The notes under the pieces were generated by a model that had not been told where the DNA came from, searched no databases, and saw only the letters and a list, made by a program, of their open reading frames with translations. DNA of 64,000 nucleotides from Brenneria goodwinii (GTDB lineage Bacteria > Pseudomonadota > Gammaproteobacteria > Enterobacterales > Enterobacteriaceae): assembly GCF_002291445.1 (NCBI RefSeq), contig NZ_CP014137.1, forward strand, positions 3,658,001-3,722,000. The letters are read 5' to 3'. Numbering within the stretch: position 1 is the first letter of the stretch; the number at the start of each line of letters is the position of its first letter. The translations under genes and the position numbers were made by a program. Of the stretch, positions 8,818 through 17,970 are shown one piece after another.

Positions 8818-10203
8818 GTGGCAAAAGCAGTCAAACGCGCCTTTGTATGTAATGAATGCGGAGCAGACTACCCGCGCTGGCAGGGACAGTGCAGCGCCTG
8901 TCATGCCTGGAACACCATTACCGAAGTTCGGCTGGCCGCGGCATCCTCATCCTCCCGATCCGACCGCCTGACCGGCTATGCCGGCGAGAGCGCCGGCGTC
9001 AGCCGGGTACAAAAACTGTCGGAGATCAGTCTGGAGGCATTACCGCGCTTTTCCACCGGTTTCCAGGAATTTGACCGGGTGCTTGGCGGCGGCGTGGTTC
9101 CGGGCAGCGCCATTCTGATCGGCGGCAACCCTGGCGCCGGTAAAAGCACCCTGCTGCTGCAAACGCTGTGCAAACTCGCCGCACAGATGAAAACCCTGTA
9201 CGTCACCGGGGAAGAATCGTTACAACAGGTCGCGATGCGGGCGCACCGTCTCGGTTTACCCGCCCACGATCTGAATATGCTGTCCGAAACCAGCATTGAG
9301 CAGATTTGCCTGATCGCCGAGCAGGAACAGCCGAAGCTGATGGTGATTGACTCTATTCAGGTCATGCACCTTGCCGATATCCAGTCATCTCCCGGCAGCG
9401 TCGCGCAGGTGCGTGAAACCGCCGCCTACCTCACCCGTTTTGCCAAGACGCGCGGCGTCGCCATTATTATGGTCGGTCACGTCACCAAAGATGGTTCGTT
9501 GGCTGGCCCGAAAGTGCTGGAACACTGTATCGACTGCTCCGTGCTTTTGGACGGCGACGCCGATTCCCGTTTCCGCACCCTGCGCAGCCATAAAAACCGC
9601 TTCGGCGCCGTCAACGAACTGGGCGTATTCGCCATGACCGAACAGGGTCTGCGTGAAATCAGCAATCCTTCCGCCATTTTTCTCAGCCGCGGCGATGAAA
9701 TCACCTCCGGCAGTTCAGTGATGGTGGTATGGGAAGGCACGCGTCCGCTGCTGGTGGAAATTCAGGCGCTGGTGGATCAGTCAATGATGGCGAATCCGCG
9801 CCGGGTGGCGGTAGGACTGGAACAGAACCGCCTGGCGATCCTGCTGGCCGTGCTGCATCGCCACGGCGGCTTGCAGATGTCCGATCAGGATGTGTTCGTC
9901 AACGTGGTCGGGGGCGTCAAGGTGACGGAGACCAGCGCCGACCTGGCGCTGTTGCTGTCTCTGGTGTCCAGCCTGCGCGATCGCCCGTTGCCGCAGGATC
10001 TGGTGGTCTTCGGCGAAGTGGGGCTGGCAGGCGAGATCCGCCCGGTGCCCAGCGGGCAGGAACGCATTGCGGAAGCCGCCAAGCATGGTTTTAAACGCGC
10101 CATCGTACCTCATGCCAACATGCCGAAAAAACCGCCGCTCAACATGCAGGTTTTCGGCGTTAAAAAACTGGCCGACGCGCTGGATATTCTCGACGATCTA
10201 TAA
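8818..10203 (+). CDS. radA: DNA repair protein RadA
   Basis: A 461-residue RadA/Sms, a RecA-related helicase that promotes branch migration in recombinational repair. It opens with the C4 zinc finger (CNECG then CSAC), then the Walker A motif GGNPGAGKST, the RadA KNRFG motif, and a C-terminal Lon-protease-like domain. The start is GTG at 8818, behind CCGAGGTAATCC. The stop TAA runs directly into the structured repeat pair, whose first hairpin could serve as its terminator. Confidence 0.96.
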   Translation: MAKAVKRAFVCNECGADYPRWQGQCSACHAWNTITEVRLAAASSSSRSDRLTGYAGESAGVSRVQKLSEISLEALPRFSTGFQEFDRVLGGGVVPGSAILIGGNPGAGKSTLLLQTLCKLAAQMKTLYVTGEESLQQVAMRAHRLGLPAHDLNMLSETSIEQICLIAEQEQPKLMVIDSIQVMHLADIQSSPGSVAQVRETAAYLTRFAKTRGVAIIMVGHVTKDGSLAGPKVLEHCIDCSVLLDGDADSRFRTLRSHKNRFGAVNELGVFAMTEQGLREISNPSAIFLSRGDEITSGSSVMVVWEGTRPLLVEIQALVDQSMMANPRRVAVGLEQNRLAILLAVLHRHGGLQMSDQDVFVNVVGGVKVTETSADLALLLSLVSSLRDRPLPQDLVVFGEVGLAGEIRPVPSGQERIAEAAKHGFKRAIVPHANMPKKPPLNMQVFGVKKLADALDILDDL

Positions 10204-10326
10204 AAAATCGTCAGGAACGATTTTTAACGTCGCACCGCGACGGCCCGCAGGGCGAGTCTCATGGATGAGACGAGTAAAAAATCGTCAGGAGCGATTTTCA
10301 ACGTCGCAACGCGACGGCCCGTCCAG
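10204..10326 (+). repeat. Tandem pair of ~75-bp structured repeat modules
   Basis: The first copy (10204-10276) has four successive hairpins: AATCGT with ACGATT, GTCGC with GCGAC, GCCC with GGGC, and GTCTC with GAGAC around an ATGGAT loop, closing with GAGTA. The second copy (10277-10326) repeats the first half almost exactly and stops within hairpin 3. The same module occurs inside the ERIC element at 23169-23243 and, in reverse orientation, at 58991-59065. Confidence 0.75.
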
Positions 10327-10374
10327 CCCCCAATTCCGAACTTTTCCAGCAGCCCGAGATGCTCTGTGGTATTT

Positions 10375-10392
10375 TGTTTAGTACGCTAAACA
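10375..10392 (+). promoter_or_regulatory. NadR operator
   Basis: TGTTTA, six bases, TAAACA: a perfect match to the NadR box known upstream of nadB, nadA and pncB. It ends 13 bp before the nadR start codon, so binding should block nadR expression itself. Confidence 0.85.
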
Positions 10393-10405
10393 GGAGTGTC
10401 GGGAT

Positions 10406-11638
10406 ATGTCACCATTCGATTATCTGAAATCCGCCATCCGGAAAAAAGGATGTACCCTGCAACAGGTCGCTGATGCGACGGATATGACCAAGGGTTACCT
10501 CAGCCAGTTACTTAACGCCAAAATAAAAAGCCCCAGCGCGCAGAAACTTGAAGCGTTGCACCGTTTCCTCGGCCTTGAGTTTCCCCGCTATGAAAAAAAG
10601 ATTGGCGTGGTATTCGGCAAGTTCTATCCGCTGCACACCGGGCATATCTATCTGATCCAACGCGCCTGTAGCCAGGTTGACGAACTGCACGTGATTTTGG
10701 GCTACGACGAACCCCGCGATCGCCTGTTGTTTGAGAACAGTTCGATGTCGCAGCAGCCAACCGTCAGCGATCGCCTGCGCTGGCTATTACAAACCTTTAA
10801 GTATCAGAAAAATATTCGCATCCACGCTTTTAACGAACAGGGAATGGAGCCTTACCCGCACGGCTGGGACGTATGGAGCAGAGGTATTCAGGCCTTTATG
10901 CAGGAGAAAGGCATCCAGCCCAATTTTGTCTATACCAGTGAAGAGCAGGATGCGCCGCAGTACCGCGAACATCTGGGTATTGAAACGGTACTGGTCGATC
11001 CTAAGCGCTCATTTATGAGCATCAGCGGCGCGCAGATCCGCCACGATCCCTTCCGTTACTGGGAGTATATCCCAACCGAAGTCAAACCCTTCTTTGTGCG
11101 CACCGTCGCCATCCTCGGCGGCGAATCCAGCGGTAAATCCACGCTGGTCAACAAGCTGGCAAACATCTTCAACACCACCAGCGCCTGGGAATACGGCCGT
11201 GATTATGTGTTTTCCCACCTGGGCGGCGATGAGATGGCCCTACAATATTCCGACTATGACAAAATCGCGCTTGGACAGGCACAATACATTGATTTTGCAG
11301 TAAAATATGCCAATAAGGTGGCGTTCATCGATACCGATTTCGTCACTACGCAGGCATTCTGCAAAAAGTATGAAGGGCGCGAGCACCCATTTGTTCAGGC
11401 ACTGATTGACGAGTATCGTTTCGATCTGGTTATTCTGCTGGAAAACAACACCCCGTGGGTCGCAGACGGATTGCGCAGCCTGGGCAGCGCCTCTGCGCGG
11501 TCGGAATTTCAGAATCTGTTGAAAAGCATGCTGGCCGAGAATGATATCCCGTATGTCCATGTTGAAGAGTCGGACTACGACTCGCGTTTTCTGCGCTGCG
11601 TTGAACTGGTGCAGCAAATGCTAGGGCACGTGCGGTAG
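10406..11638 (+). CDS. nadR: Trifunctional NAD regulator NadR
   Basis: A 410-residue protein. Residues 1-60 form a helix-turn-helix DNA-binding domain (TLQQVADATDMTKGYLSQLL). Residues 64-230 form an NMN adenylyltransferase domain with GKFYPLHTGH, containing the HxGH motif, and the SISGAQIR motif. From about 235 there is a ribosylnicotinamide kinase domain with P-loop GGESSGKST. NadR represses NAD synthesis genes when NAD is high and also salvages nicotinamide riboside. The CAGGAG ribosome site overlaps the end of the NadR box, which suggests autorepression. It lies downstream of serB-radA, as in E. coli. Confidence 0.95.
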   Translation: MSPFDYLKSAIRKKGCTLQQVADATDMTKGYLSQLLNAKIKSPSAQKLEALHRFLGLEFPRYEKKIGVVFGKFYPLHTGHIYLIQRACSQVDELHVILGYDEPRDRLLFENSSMSQQPTVSDRLRWLLQTFKYQKNIRIHAFNEQGMEPYPHGWDVWSRGIQAFMQEKGIQPNFVYTSEEQDAPQYREHLGIETVLVDPKRSFMSISGAQIRHDPFRYWEYIPTEVKPFFVRTVAILGGESSGKSTLVNKLANIFNTTSAWEYGRDYVFSHLGGDEMALQYSDYDKIALGQAQYIDFAVKYANKVAFIDTDFVTTQAFCKKYEGREHPFVQALIDEYRFDLVILLENNTPWVADGLRSLGSASARSEFQNLLKSMLAENDIPYVHVEESDYDSRFLRCVELVQQMLGHVR

Positions 11639-11766
11639 AGACTTGTTACGCCTGTCCGCATACAAGAAATAAGCCGGACGGGCGTTGCCGATGCCGATGC
11701 CGCCAGCGTCGGGAACGTCTCGGGGTTCTTTTCACCCCTTCGCCTACCGGCGGCGGACTAATCAAT

Positions 11767-12381
11767 TCACCAACGCCAGCAGCGGGAGGGGGTAATGATT
11801 TCCGGCAGCGGGATATCCCAGCTTTCGACCGGCAAGGCATCAACCTGCTGACAATCGTGCGCCAGACCGATGGGATAGGGTCCGCGCTGCGACCAATGCT
11901 GCAGAGTGCGGTCGTAGAAACCGCCGCCCATTCCCAGTCGCTGCCCCTGACTGTCAAAAGCCACCAGCGGCGTCAGCAGCACATCCAACTGCTGCACGGG
12001 CAAAACCTGTTGCACATTGAGGCGAGGCTCTAAAATCTTCAGCCGGTTCACCACCAGTTCGGTATCCGGCTCGTAGCGCAGGAACAGCAGATTTCCGGCG
12101 CTGAACGGGTGTAAAACCGGCAGATACACCTGTTTACCCTGTTGCCAGAACCGCTGAATCAGCGGCTGGGTATCCAGCTCGCCATCAAACGATAAAAACA
12201 CCGCGATAGTTTTAGCCTGTTCTATTTTTCGATGCGCCGACACTTGCGCCAGAGCCTGCCGCGCAAACAATGCCTGCTGTTCCGCGCTGAGCTGACGCCG
12301 CCGTTGCCGCACGTCCTGACGGATTTGCTGCCGAAGCTGGGCTGAAGAAAGCGATGATGGGGATGATGAAATCGGCTGCAT
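11767..12381 (-). CDS. fau: 5-formyltetrahydrofolate cyclo-ligase
   Basis: A protein of about 204 residues of the 5-FTHF cyclo-ligase family (E. coli YgfA/Fau), which converts 5-formyl-THF to 5,10-methenyl-THF with ATP. Recognisable motifs are LSFDGELDTQPLI, VYLPVLHP, LLTPLVAFD and LGMGGGFYDRTL, the last being the folate/ATP site. The frame stays open through 6S RNA to 12486, but that N-terminal part is translated 6S RNA and not protein. The ATG at 12381 avoids it; a later start closer to MxRQRRR of the 182-residue E. coli protein is possible. It follows 6S RNA on the same strand, the conserved ssrS-fau arrangement. Confidence 0.9.
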   Translation of the reverse strand: MQPISSSPSSLSSAQLRQQIRQDVRQRRRQLSAEQQALFARQALAQVSAHRKIEQAKTIAVFLSFDGELDTQPLIQRFWQQGKQVYLPVLHPFSAGNLLFLRYEPDTELVVNRLKILEPRLNVQQVLPVQQLDVLLTPLVAFDSQGQRLGMGGGFYDRTLQHWSQRGPYPIGLAHDCQQVDALPVESWDIPLPEIITPSRCWRW

Positions 12382-12425
12382 ACGAAATAAAGGTAATCGC
12401 CGTGATGGATCACAAATGAAAGAAA

Positions 12426-12610
12426 GGGAATCTCCGAGATGCCGCCGCAGGCTGTAACCCTTGAACCCTTGGTTCAAGGTGAACATAACGTCGCGGTCTT
12501 AAGGCTTCTCGGACTAGCCGAGCATGCTCACCAACTGCGGAGCGTTACATTCTATTGGTTTGAAATATCGGCTCAGGGGACTGGCCCGCTGACAAACATC
12601 TCAGAGAAAT
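12426..12610 (-). ncRNA. ssrS: 6S RNA
   Basis: The minus strand from 12610 begins ATTTCTCTGAGATGTT and ends CTCGGAGATTCCC, pairing the two ends as in E. coli 6S RNA. It is about 185 nt long (E. coli: 184). Conserved internal stretches include GGGCCAGTCCCCTGAGCCGA, GGTGAGCATGCTCGG and AACCAAGGGTTCAAGGGTTA. 6S RNA mimics an open promoter and sequesters sigma-70 RNA polymerase in stationary phase. It lies between zapA and fau, the usual site. Confidence 0.97.
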
Positions 12611-12684
12611 TTTATTCGTTACTCGCTATAAACCTTATCACGTCTTATCACGTAAGAACACTGCGCTTTTATTAAAACTCGACG

Positions 12685-13014
12685 TTACTCAAACTGGGCG
12701 CCCTGACGATCGGTGATGCGGCCTTGTTCCAACAGCGCCTGTTCGATGGTCTGTTGCAGCATACGGATACGCTGTTCCATATTGGCGGCATAGTCACGCG
12801 TTTTCCCGCGTTCCTGCGCCAATTCATGGCACACATTCAGCGCGGCGATAAACACCAGTTGCTCAGTGTTGGTGACTCTGGTTCGAACTTTAAGATCTTG
12901 CAACCGCTGGTTAAGGTCTTCTGCTGCCTGATTCAACGCTTCCTGTTGTTCCGGCGGACAATTGACTCTTAACGAACGGCCAAAAATCTGAATATCTACT
13001 GGTTGTGCAGACAT
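12685..13014 (-). CDS. zapA: Cell division protein ZapA
   Basis: A 109-residue ZapA, which binds and bundles FtsZ. The N-terminal VDIQIFGRSLRVNCPPEQ stretch and the following LNQAAEDLNQRLQDLK coiled-coil region match the family. The ATG at 13014 has AGGAAGGTGGT directly upstream, while the longer frame (to 13185) includes ERIC sequence and is not coding. It is divergent from ygfB and upstream of 6S RNA, as in E. coli. Confidence 0.93.
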   Translation of the reverse strand: MSAQPVDIQIFGRSLRVNCPPEQQEALNQAAEDLNQRLQDLKVRTRVTNTEQLVFIAALNVCHELAQERGKTRDYAANMEQRIRMLQQTIEQALLEQGRITDRQGAQFE

Positions 13015-13139
13015 ACCACCTTCCTGCCTTATCTTAATTTTCGCGCCCGCATAGGATAAATCCTGCGCTGCCTGGCAGCGGTCGGTTAAAGCGGGCGTCA
13101 CTATATATATCCCAAATATAAGATACAAGCCCTTTCTGG

Positions 13140-13266
13140 TATACCCAAAGTAATTGGAGTTGCGGCCAGACAGCAAACGAAGCATCCCGATGCGCCTACT
13201 CTGGTAAGTGATTCGGGTAAGAGAGAGCCGCTAACAACGCTGCGACTTCAAGTTAAGAAGGGTATA
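13140..13266. repeat. ERIC element (127 bp)
   Basis: It runs from TATACCC to GGTATA and is exactly 127 bp, the standard ERIC length. Terminal arms carry GGAGTTGC and CGACTTCAAG-type sequence, and the centre retains GTAAGTGATTCGGGTAAG. It sits between the divergent zapA and ygfB genes. Confidence 0.75.
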
Positions 13267-13327
13267 TAGCAGCGGAGCTTGGTGGTAGCATAACATGAAC
13301 TAATCCTGCCAACGATGACGAATGCGC

Positions 13328-13912
13328 ATGTCTATAGAGAATACGTTTCCAGGCTATGAAGCCATTGACCATTTGCTGCACCAGCAGCAGATCGCCCTAA
13401 CCGCCGCAGAGATGCACGGACTGATCAGCGGTATGCTGTGTGGCGGCAACCATGACGACAGTTGGAAAACGCTGGTGCTTGAGCTGACGAACGACGGAAT
13501 GGCTTTTCCACAGATGCTGTCTCAGCCCCTTCAACACCTGTATCAGGCCACGCGTGAGACGCTGGAAGATGATGGTTTCATGTTTCAGCTTTTCCTGCCG
13601 GATGATAACAACAAATCCGTCACGGTTTTCGACCGGGCGGATGCGCTGGCCGGTTGGGTAAACCACTTTTTGCTGGGTTTAGGCGTGGTTCAGCCCCGGC
13701 TGAACAAAGTTCAGGGTGAGTTGAAAGAAGCGATTCATGATTTACGCAACATCGCTCAACTTGGCTATGACGAAGATGAAGATCAGGAAGAGCTGGCGCA
13801 ATCTCTCGAAGAAGTTATCGAATACGTGCGCGTTTCCGCCATTCTGTGTCATAACGAATTCACACATCCACAGGTTATAGCGCCAGAACAGAAGAAACCG
13901 ACGCTGCATTAA
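13328..13912 (+). CDS. ygfB: YgfB, UPF0149 family
   Basis: A 194-residue UPF0149 protein. AEMHGLISGMLCGG, DRADALAGWVNHFLLGLG and LRNIAQLGYDEDEDQEELAQSLEE are diagnostic. The ATG at 13328 (MSIENTF) aligns with E. coli YgfB; an ATG two codons upstream is also open. In Pseudomonas a YgfB homologue affects beta-lactamase regulation, but its role in enterobacteria is unclear. pepP follows 23 bp later, so ygfB-pepP-ubiH-ubiI is probably one operon. Confidence 0.93.
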   Translation: MSIENTFPGYEAIDHLLHQQQIALTAAEMHGLISGMLCGGNHDDSWKTLVLELTNDGMAFPQMLSQPLQHLYQATRETLEDDGFMFQLFLPDDNNKSVTVFDRADALAGWVNHFLLGLGVVQPRLNKVQGELKEAIHDLRNIAQLGYDEDEDQEELAQSLEEVIEYVRVSAILCHNEFTHPQVIAPEQKKPTLH

Positions 13913-13935
13913 CAGAATATTTTCAGGAGCAGGTG

Positions 13936-15252
13936 ATGAATCAACAAGAATTCCTTCGCCGTCGTCAGACACTGCTGGAGAAAATGGCTCCTGCCAGTGC
14001 CGCGATTTTTTTTGCGGCCCCCGAAGCCGCGCGCAACGCCGACAGCGATTATCCCTATCGGCAAAACAGCGATTTCTGGTATTTCACCGGGTTTAACGAG
14101 CCTGAAGCCGTACTGCTGTTGATTAAAAGCGATGAAAAACATCATCATAGCGTAATATTCAACCGGGTTCGCGACCTGACGGCCGAAATCTGGTTTGGCC
14201 GGCGTCTTGGTCAGGAAGCCGCGCCCGCCGCGTTGGGCGTCGATCGCGCGCTGCCTTTCGACGACATCAACTCCCAGTTATCTGTCCTGCTGAACGGCCT
14301 GGATGTGGTCTATCACGCGCAAGGGCAATACGTCTATGCCGATAAGCTGGTGTTCTCTGCGCTGGAAACGCTGCGTATGGGAACACGTCAGGGTTTCATC
14401 GCCCCGCCGACGCTGACGGACTGGCGCCCGTGGGTGCATGAAATGCGCTTATTCAAATCGCCGGTGGAAATCGATATCATGCGCCGCGCCGGCGAGATCA
14501 CTGCGTTGGCGCACACACGGGCGATGCAGACCTGCCGTCCCGGCATGTTCGAATATCAGCTCGAAGGGGAAATTCATCACGAGTTCACCCGTCACGGCGC
14601 GCGTTACCCCTCTTACAACACCATCGTCGGCAGCGGTGAAAACGGCTGTATTCTGCACTACACCGAAAATGAAACCCAAATGCGCGACGGCGATTTGGTG
14701 CTGATCGACGCGGGCTGCGAATATCAGGGGTATGCCGGCGATATCACCCGGACTTTCCCGGTCAACGGCAAATTCACCGCCCCGCAGCGCGCAATCTATG
14801 ACATCGTACTGAGCTCCCAGCTCCGGGCATTGGAGATGTTTGCGCCAGGCGTCAGCATCCGTGAAGTCAATGAGGAAGTGGTGCGCATTATGGTCGCCGG
14901 ACTGATTAAGCTGGGGATCATGAAAGGTGAAGTGGAGCCGTTGATCGCGGAACAGGCGCATCGTCAGTTCTTTATGCATGGCCTGGGCCACTGGCTTGGG
15001 CTGGACGTACACGACGTCGGCGACTATGGCTCAACCGATCGCGGCCGCCCGCTCGAACCGGGCATGGTGGTCACGGTAGAACCCGGTTTGTATATTGCTC
15101 CCGACGCCAACGTCCCTCAACAATATCGCGGGATCGGCATTCGTATTGAAGATGACATTCTGATCACGGAAAACGGCAACGAAAATCTGACGGCGGGCGT
15201 AGTAAAAGACGCCGACGCCATTGAAGCCTTGATGGCGCAAACTGCCGGATAA
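13936..15252 (+). CDS. pepP: Xaa-Pro aminopeptidase II
   Basis: A 438-residue proline aminopeptidase P, releasing N-terminal residues next to proline. The creatinase-type N-domain is followed by a pita-bread metallopeptidase fold. Mn-ligand motifs are visible: LIDAGCEYQGYAGDITRTF (two Asp), HGLGHWLGLDVHD (His), TVEPGLYI (Glu) and GIRIEDD (Glu). The ATG at 13936 follows CAGGAGCAG; the GTG just before it is less likely. Confidence 0.96.
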   Translation: MNQQEFLRRRQTLLEKMAPASAAIFFAAPEAARNADSDYPYRQNSDFWYFTGFNEPEAVLLLIKSDEKHHHSVIFNRVRDLTAEIWFGRRLGQEAAPAALGVDRALPFDDINSQLSVLLNGLDVVYHAQGQYVYADKLVFSALETLRMGTRQGFIAPPTLTDWRPWVHEMRLFKSPVEIDIMRRAGEITALAHTRAMQTCRPGMFEYQLEGEIHHEFTRHGARYPSYNTIVGSGENGCILHYTENETQMRDGDLVLIDAGCEYQGYAGDITRTFPVNGKFTAPQRAIYDIVLSSQLRALEMFAPGVSIREVNEEVVRIMVAGLIKLGIMKGEVEPLIAEQAHRQFFMHGLGHWLGLDVHDVGDYGSTDRGRPLEPGMVVTVEPGLYIAPDANVPQQYRGIGIRIEDDILITENGNENLTAGVVKDADAIEALMAQTAG

Positions 15253-15299
15253 CTCAGGGCAACCGCTTGAAAGATGACGGATATTCGGGACAATAAAAC

Positions 15300-16478
15300 A
15301 TGACGATAATGATTGTCGGCGGCGGCATGGCCGGCGCGACGCTGGCGCTGGCGATAGCAACGCTTTCACAAGGGAAAGTGCCGGTCGAGCTGATTGAAGC
15401 AAAATCGCCGCGCGATCGTCGGCATCCGGGATTTGATGCGCGGGCGATCGCCTTGTCGGAAGGAACCAGCCAGCAGTTGGAAAACATTGGTATCTGGCAG
15501 GCGCTGGCAGGCTGCGCAACCCCGATAACCCATATCCATGTCAGCGACCGCGGTCACGCCGGTTTTGTTAATCTTCGCGCATCGGACTATTGCGTGCCGG
15601 CGCTGGGTCATGTGGTTGAACTGCATGAAGCCGGGCAACGGCTATTCTCGTTGCTGCAAAAAGCGCCCGGCATTCGTCTGCACTGCCCGGCTAAAGTGGT
15701 CTCCGTTACCCGAACACAGAACGACGCCACGCTGACGCTGGATAGCGGCGCGAAACTGACGGGGCAGTTGCTGGTGGCCGCCGACGGTTCTCTTTCCAGC
15801 CTGGCGCAATCCTGCGGTATCCGCTGGCAGCAGCAGGATTACGATCAGATCGCCGTTATCGCCAACGTCACCACATCGCAGCCGCATCAGGGCCGGGCGT
15901 TCGAGCGCTTTACGCCGCACGGGCCGCTGGCGCTGCTGCCGATGAGCAAGGGGCGAAACGCGCTGGTCTGGTGTCATGCGCAAGATCAACAGGATCGCGT
16001 CGATAGCTGGAGCGAGGCCGAATTCCGCCGGCAGCTACAGCTGGCGTTCGGCTGGCGTCTGGGCGCCTTTACCCATATTGGCGAGCGCCGCAGTTATCCC
16101 TTGCGCTTACTGACGGCCGATCGGCACATCCATCACCGGCTGGCGCTGGTGGGAAATGCGGCCCAGACGCTGCATCCGATTGCCGGACAAGGCTTCAATC
16201 TGGGGCTGCGCGATGTGATGTCGCTGGCGGAAACCATCGTCAATGCGGCGAACAGCCAGCAGGATCCGGGCAGCTATGCGATACTCAGCCGTTACCAACA
16301 GCGCCGTCAGCCCGATCAGCAGGCTACCGTGGCGATCACCGACGGCCTGGTCAGGTTGTTCGCCAACCGCTATACCGCATTAGAGATTGGCCGCAATCTG
16401 GGCTTGATGACCATGAATAATCTGCCGCTGATGCGCGATACGTTTGCCCGCCGCACGTTAGGCTGGGTGGAACGTTAA
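15300..16478 (+). CDS. ubiH: 2-octaprenyl-6-methoxyphenol hydroxylase
   Basis: A 392-residue FAD monooxygenase that hydroxylates the ubiquinone ring at C4. The N-terminal dinucleotide fold is IVGGGMAGATLALAIA. The family DG motif is VAADGSLS. The second FAD-binding motif appears as GNAAQTLHPIAGQGFNLGLRD, with Asn where the common motif has GDAAH, as is usual in UbiH. It lies between pepP and ubiI, as in E. coli. Confidence 0.95.
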   Translation: MTIMIVGGGMAGATLALAIATLSQGKVPVELIEAKSPRDRRHPGFDARAIALSEGTSQQLENIGIWQALAGCATPITHIHVSDRGHAGFVNLRASDYCVPALGHVVELHEAGQRLFSLLQKAPGIRLHCPAKVVSVTRTQNDATLTLDSGAKLTGQLLVAADGSLSSLAQSCGIRWQQQDYDQIAVIANVTTSQPHQGRAFERFTPHGPLALLPMSKGRNALVWCHAQDQQDRVDSWSEAEFRRQLQLAFGWRLGAFTHIGERRSYPLRLLTADRHIHHRLALVGNAAQTLHPIAGQGFNLGLRDVMSLAETIVNAANSQQDPGSYAILSRYQQRRQPDQQATVAITDGLVRLFANRYTALEIGRNLGLMTMNNLPLMRDTFARRTLGWVER

Positions 16479-16494
16479 TAAGGGAAAGACCTAT

Positions 16495-17706
16495 ATGCAA
16501 TCATTCGATGTGGTTATTGCCGGCGGCGGTATGGTCGGTTTGGCGTTGGCCTGCGGCTTACAGGGCAGCGGCCTGCGTATCGCCGTATTGGAACAGCGGC
16601 CGACGGAATCCCGCCCGCCTGACGCCGAATATGCCCTGCGGGTATCGGCCATCAACGCCGCCAGCGAATGTCTGCTCCGCCATCTGGGCGTATGGGAAAG
16701 CCTGACGGCGCAGCGCGTCAGTCCTTACAATGAGATGCAGGTCTGGGATAAAGACAGCTTCGGCAAAATCAGCTTTAGCGGTGAAGAGTTCGGTTTCGCC
16801 CATCTGGGCCACATTATTGAAAACCCGGTAATACAACAGGCTCTGTGGCAACGGGCCTCGCAACTGAGCGATATTACCCTGCTGGCGCCTGCCGCGTTAA
16901 AGCAGGTCGCCTGGGGGGAAAACGAAGCCTTTATCACCCTGCAGGATGGCGGCATGTTAACCGCACGGCTGGTCGTCGGGGCGGACGGCGCGCACTCCTG
17001 GCTGCGCCAGCATGCCGATATCCCCCTCACCTTCTGGGATTACGGTCATCATGCGCTGGTCGCCACCATTCGAACGGAATCGCCGCATCAGTCGGTTGCG
17101 CGCCAGGTCTTTCACGGCGACGGCATTCTCGCTTTTCTGCCGCTCGGCGATCCGCACCTCTGTTCGATCGTCTGGTCGCTGCCGCCTAATCAGGCGCAGG
17201 CCATGCTGACATTGCCCGCCGGTGAATTTAACCGGCGGTTGGCCGTCGCGTTCGATACCCGGCTGGGGCGGTGTGAACTGGAAAGCGAACGGCAACTTTT
17301 CCCATTGATGGGCCGTTATGCCCGCAGCTTTGCCGGCCATCGTCTGGTGCTGATCGGCGATGCCGCCCATACCATCCACCCGCTGGCGGGTCAGGGCGTC
17401 AATCTTGGTTTTATGGATGTGGCGGAATTGATTGCCGAGTTGAAACGCCTGCAGTCGCAGGGCAAGGATATCGGTCAGCATCTCTACCTGCGGCGTTATG
17501 AGCGTAAGCGTAAACACAGCGCCGCCGTTATGCTCGCCAGTATGCAAGGATTCCGTGAACTGTTCGACGGCAATAATCCGGCCAAAAAGCTCTTGCGCGA
17601 TGTGGGTCTGCTGCTGGCGGACAACCTCCCCGGCGTCAAACCGACGCTGGTGCGTCAGGCCATGGGGTTAAACGATCTCCCCGAATGGCTGGATGAACAT
17701 CACTAA
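16495..17706 (+). CDS. ubiI: 2-octaprenylphenol hydroxylase UbiI (VisC)
   Basis: A 403-residue FAD monooxygenase paralogous to UbiH, hydroxylating the ubiquinone ring at C5. Motifs are IAGGGMVGLALACGL (FAD fold), VGADGAHSWLR (DG motif) and GDAAHTIHPLAGQGVNLGFMD. It starts 16 bp after the ubiH stop and is the last gene of the block; E. coli has gcvTHP next, which is absent here. Confidence 0.95.
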   Translation: MQSFDVVIAGGGMVGLALACGLQGSGLRIAVLEQRPTESRPPDAEYALRVSAINAASECLLRHLGVWESLTAQRVSPYNEMQVWDKDSFGKISFSGEEFGFAHLGHIIENPVIQQALWQRASQLSDITLLAPAALKQVAWGENEAFITLQDGGMLTARLVVGADGAHSWLRQHADIPLTFWDYGHHALVATIRTESPHQSVARQVFHGDGILAFLPLGDPHLCSIVWSLPPNQAQAMLTLPAGEFNRRLAVAFDTRLGRCELESERQLFPLMGRYARSFAGHRLVLIGDAAHTIHPLAGQGVNLGFMDVAELIAELKRLQSQGKDIGQHLYLRRYERKRKHSAAVMLASMQGFRELFDGNNPAKKLLRDVGLLLADNLPGVKPTLVRQAMGLNDLPEWLDEHH

Positions 17707-17717
17707 CGCCGATACAA

Positions 17718-17737
17718 GCCGGGCGCCCACGCCCGGC
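17718..17737 (+). terminator. Stem-loop after ubiI
   Basis: GCCGGGCG pairs with CGCCCGGC around a 4-base loop, 11 bp after the ubiI stop. No T-run follows, so intrinsic termination would be weak. The sequence from here to 17970 is strongly AT-rich and marks the edge of the salicylate-type gene pair; no gene is visible in it. Confidence 0.55.
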
Positions 17738-17970
17738 GTTGACCAAGGGTAAAGGCTTATAGAAAAGCGGCCAAAATACGCTAAAAAATAAAATGGGCTA
17801 TTATAAAAAGATGAGGAAGAATCCACTCAAATTTATTAGCAGGTTATAAAAAAGAGAGCGGATTTATTAATAAAATTAAGCAAATTAATTTATTAAATAG
17901 TTATCTAAATTCATTTTATATCAATATATTTATTTCATAGTAACAATCGCCACTAAAAAGGAGCATTATC

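Noticed and set aside
12382..12486. N-terminal extension of fau
   Set aside because: It is translated 6S RNA sequence; the cyclo-ligase starts downstream.
17886..17935. Fur-like sequence before the PchB-like gene
   Set aside because: The best alignment matches only about 11 of 19 consensus bases in AT-rich sequence, which chance can give.
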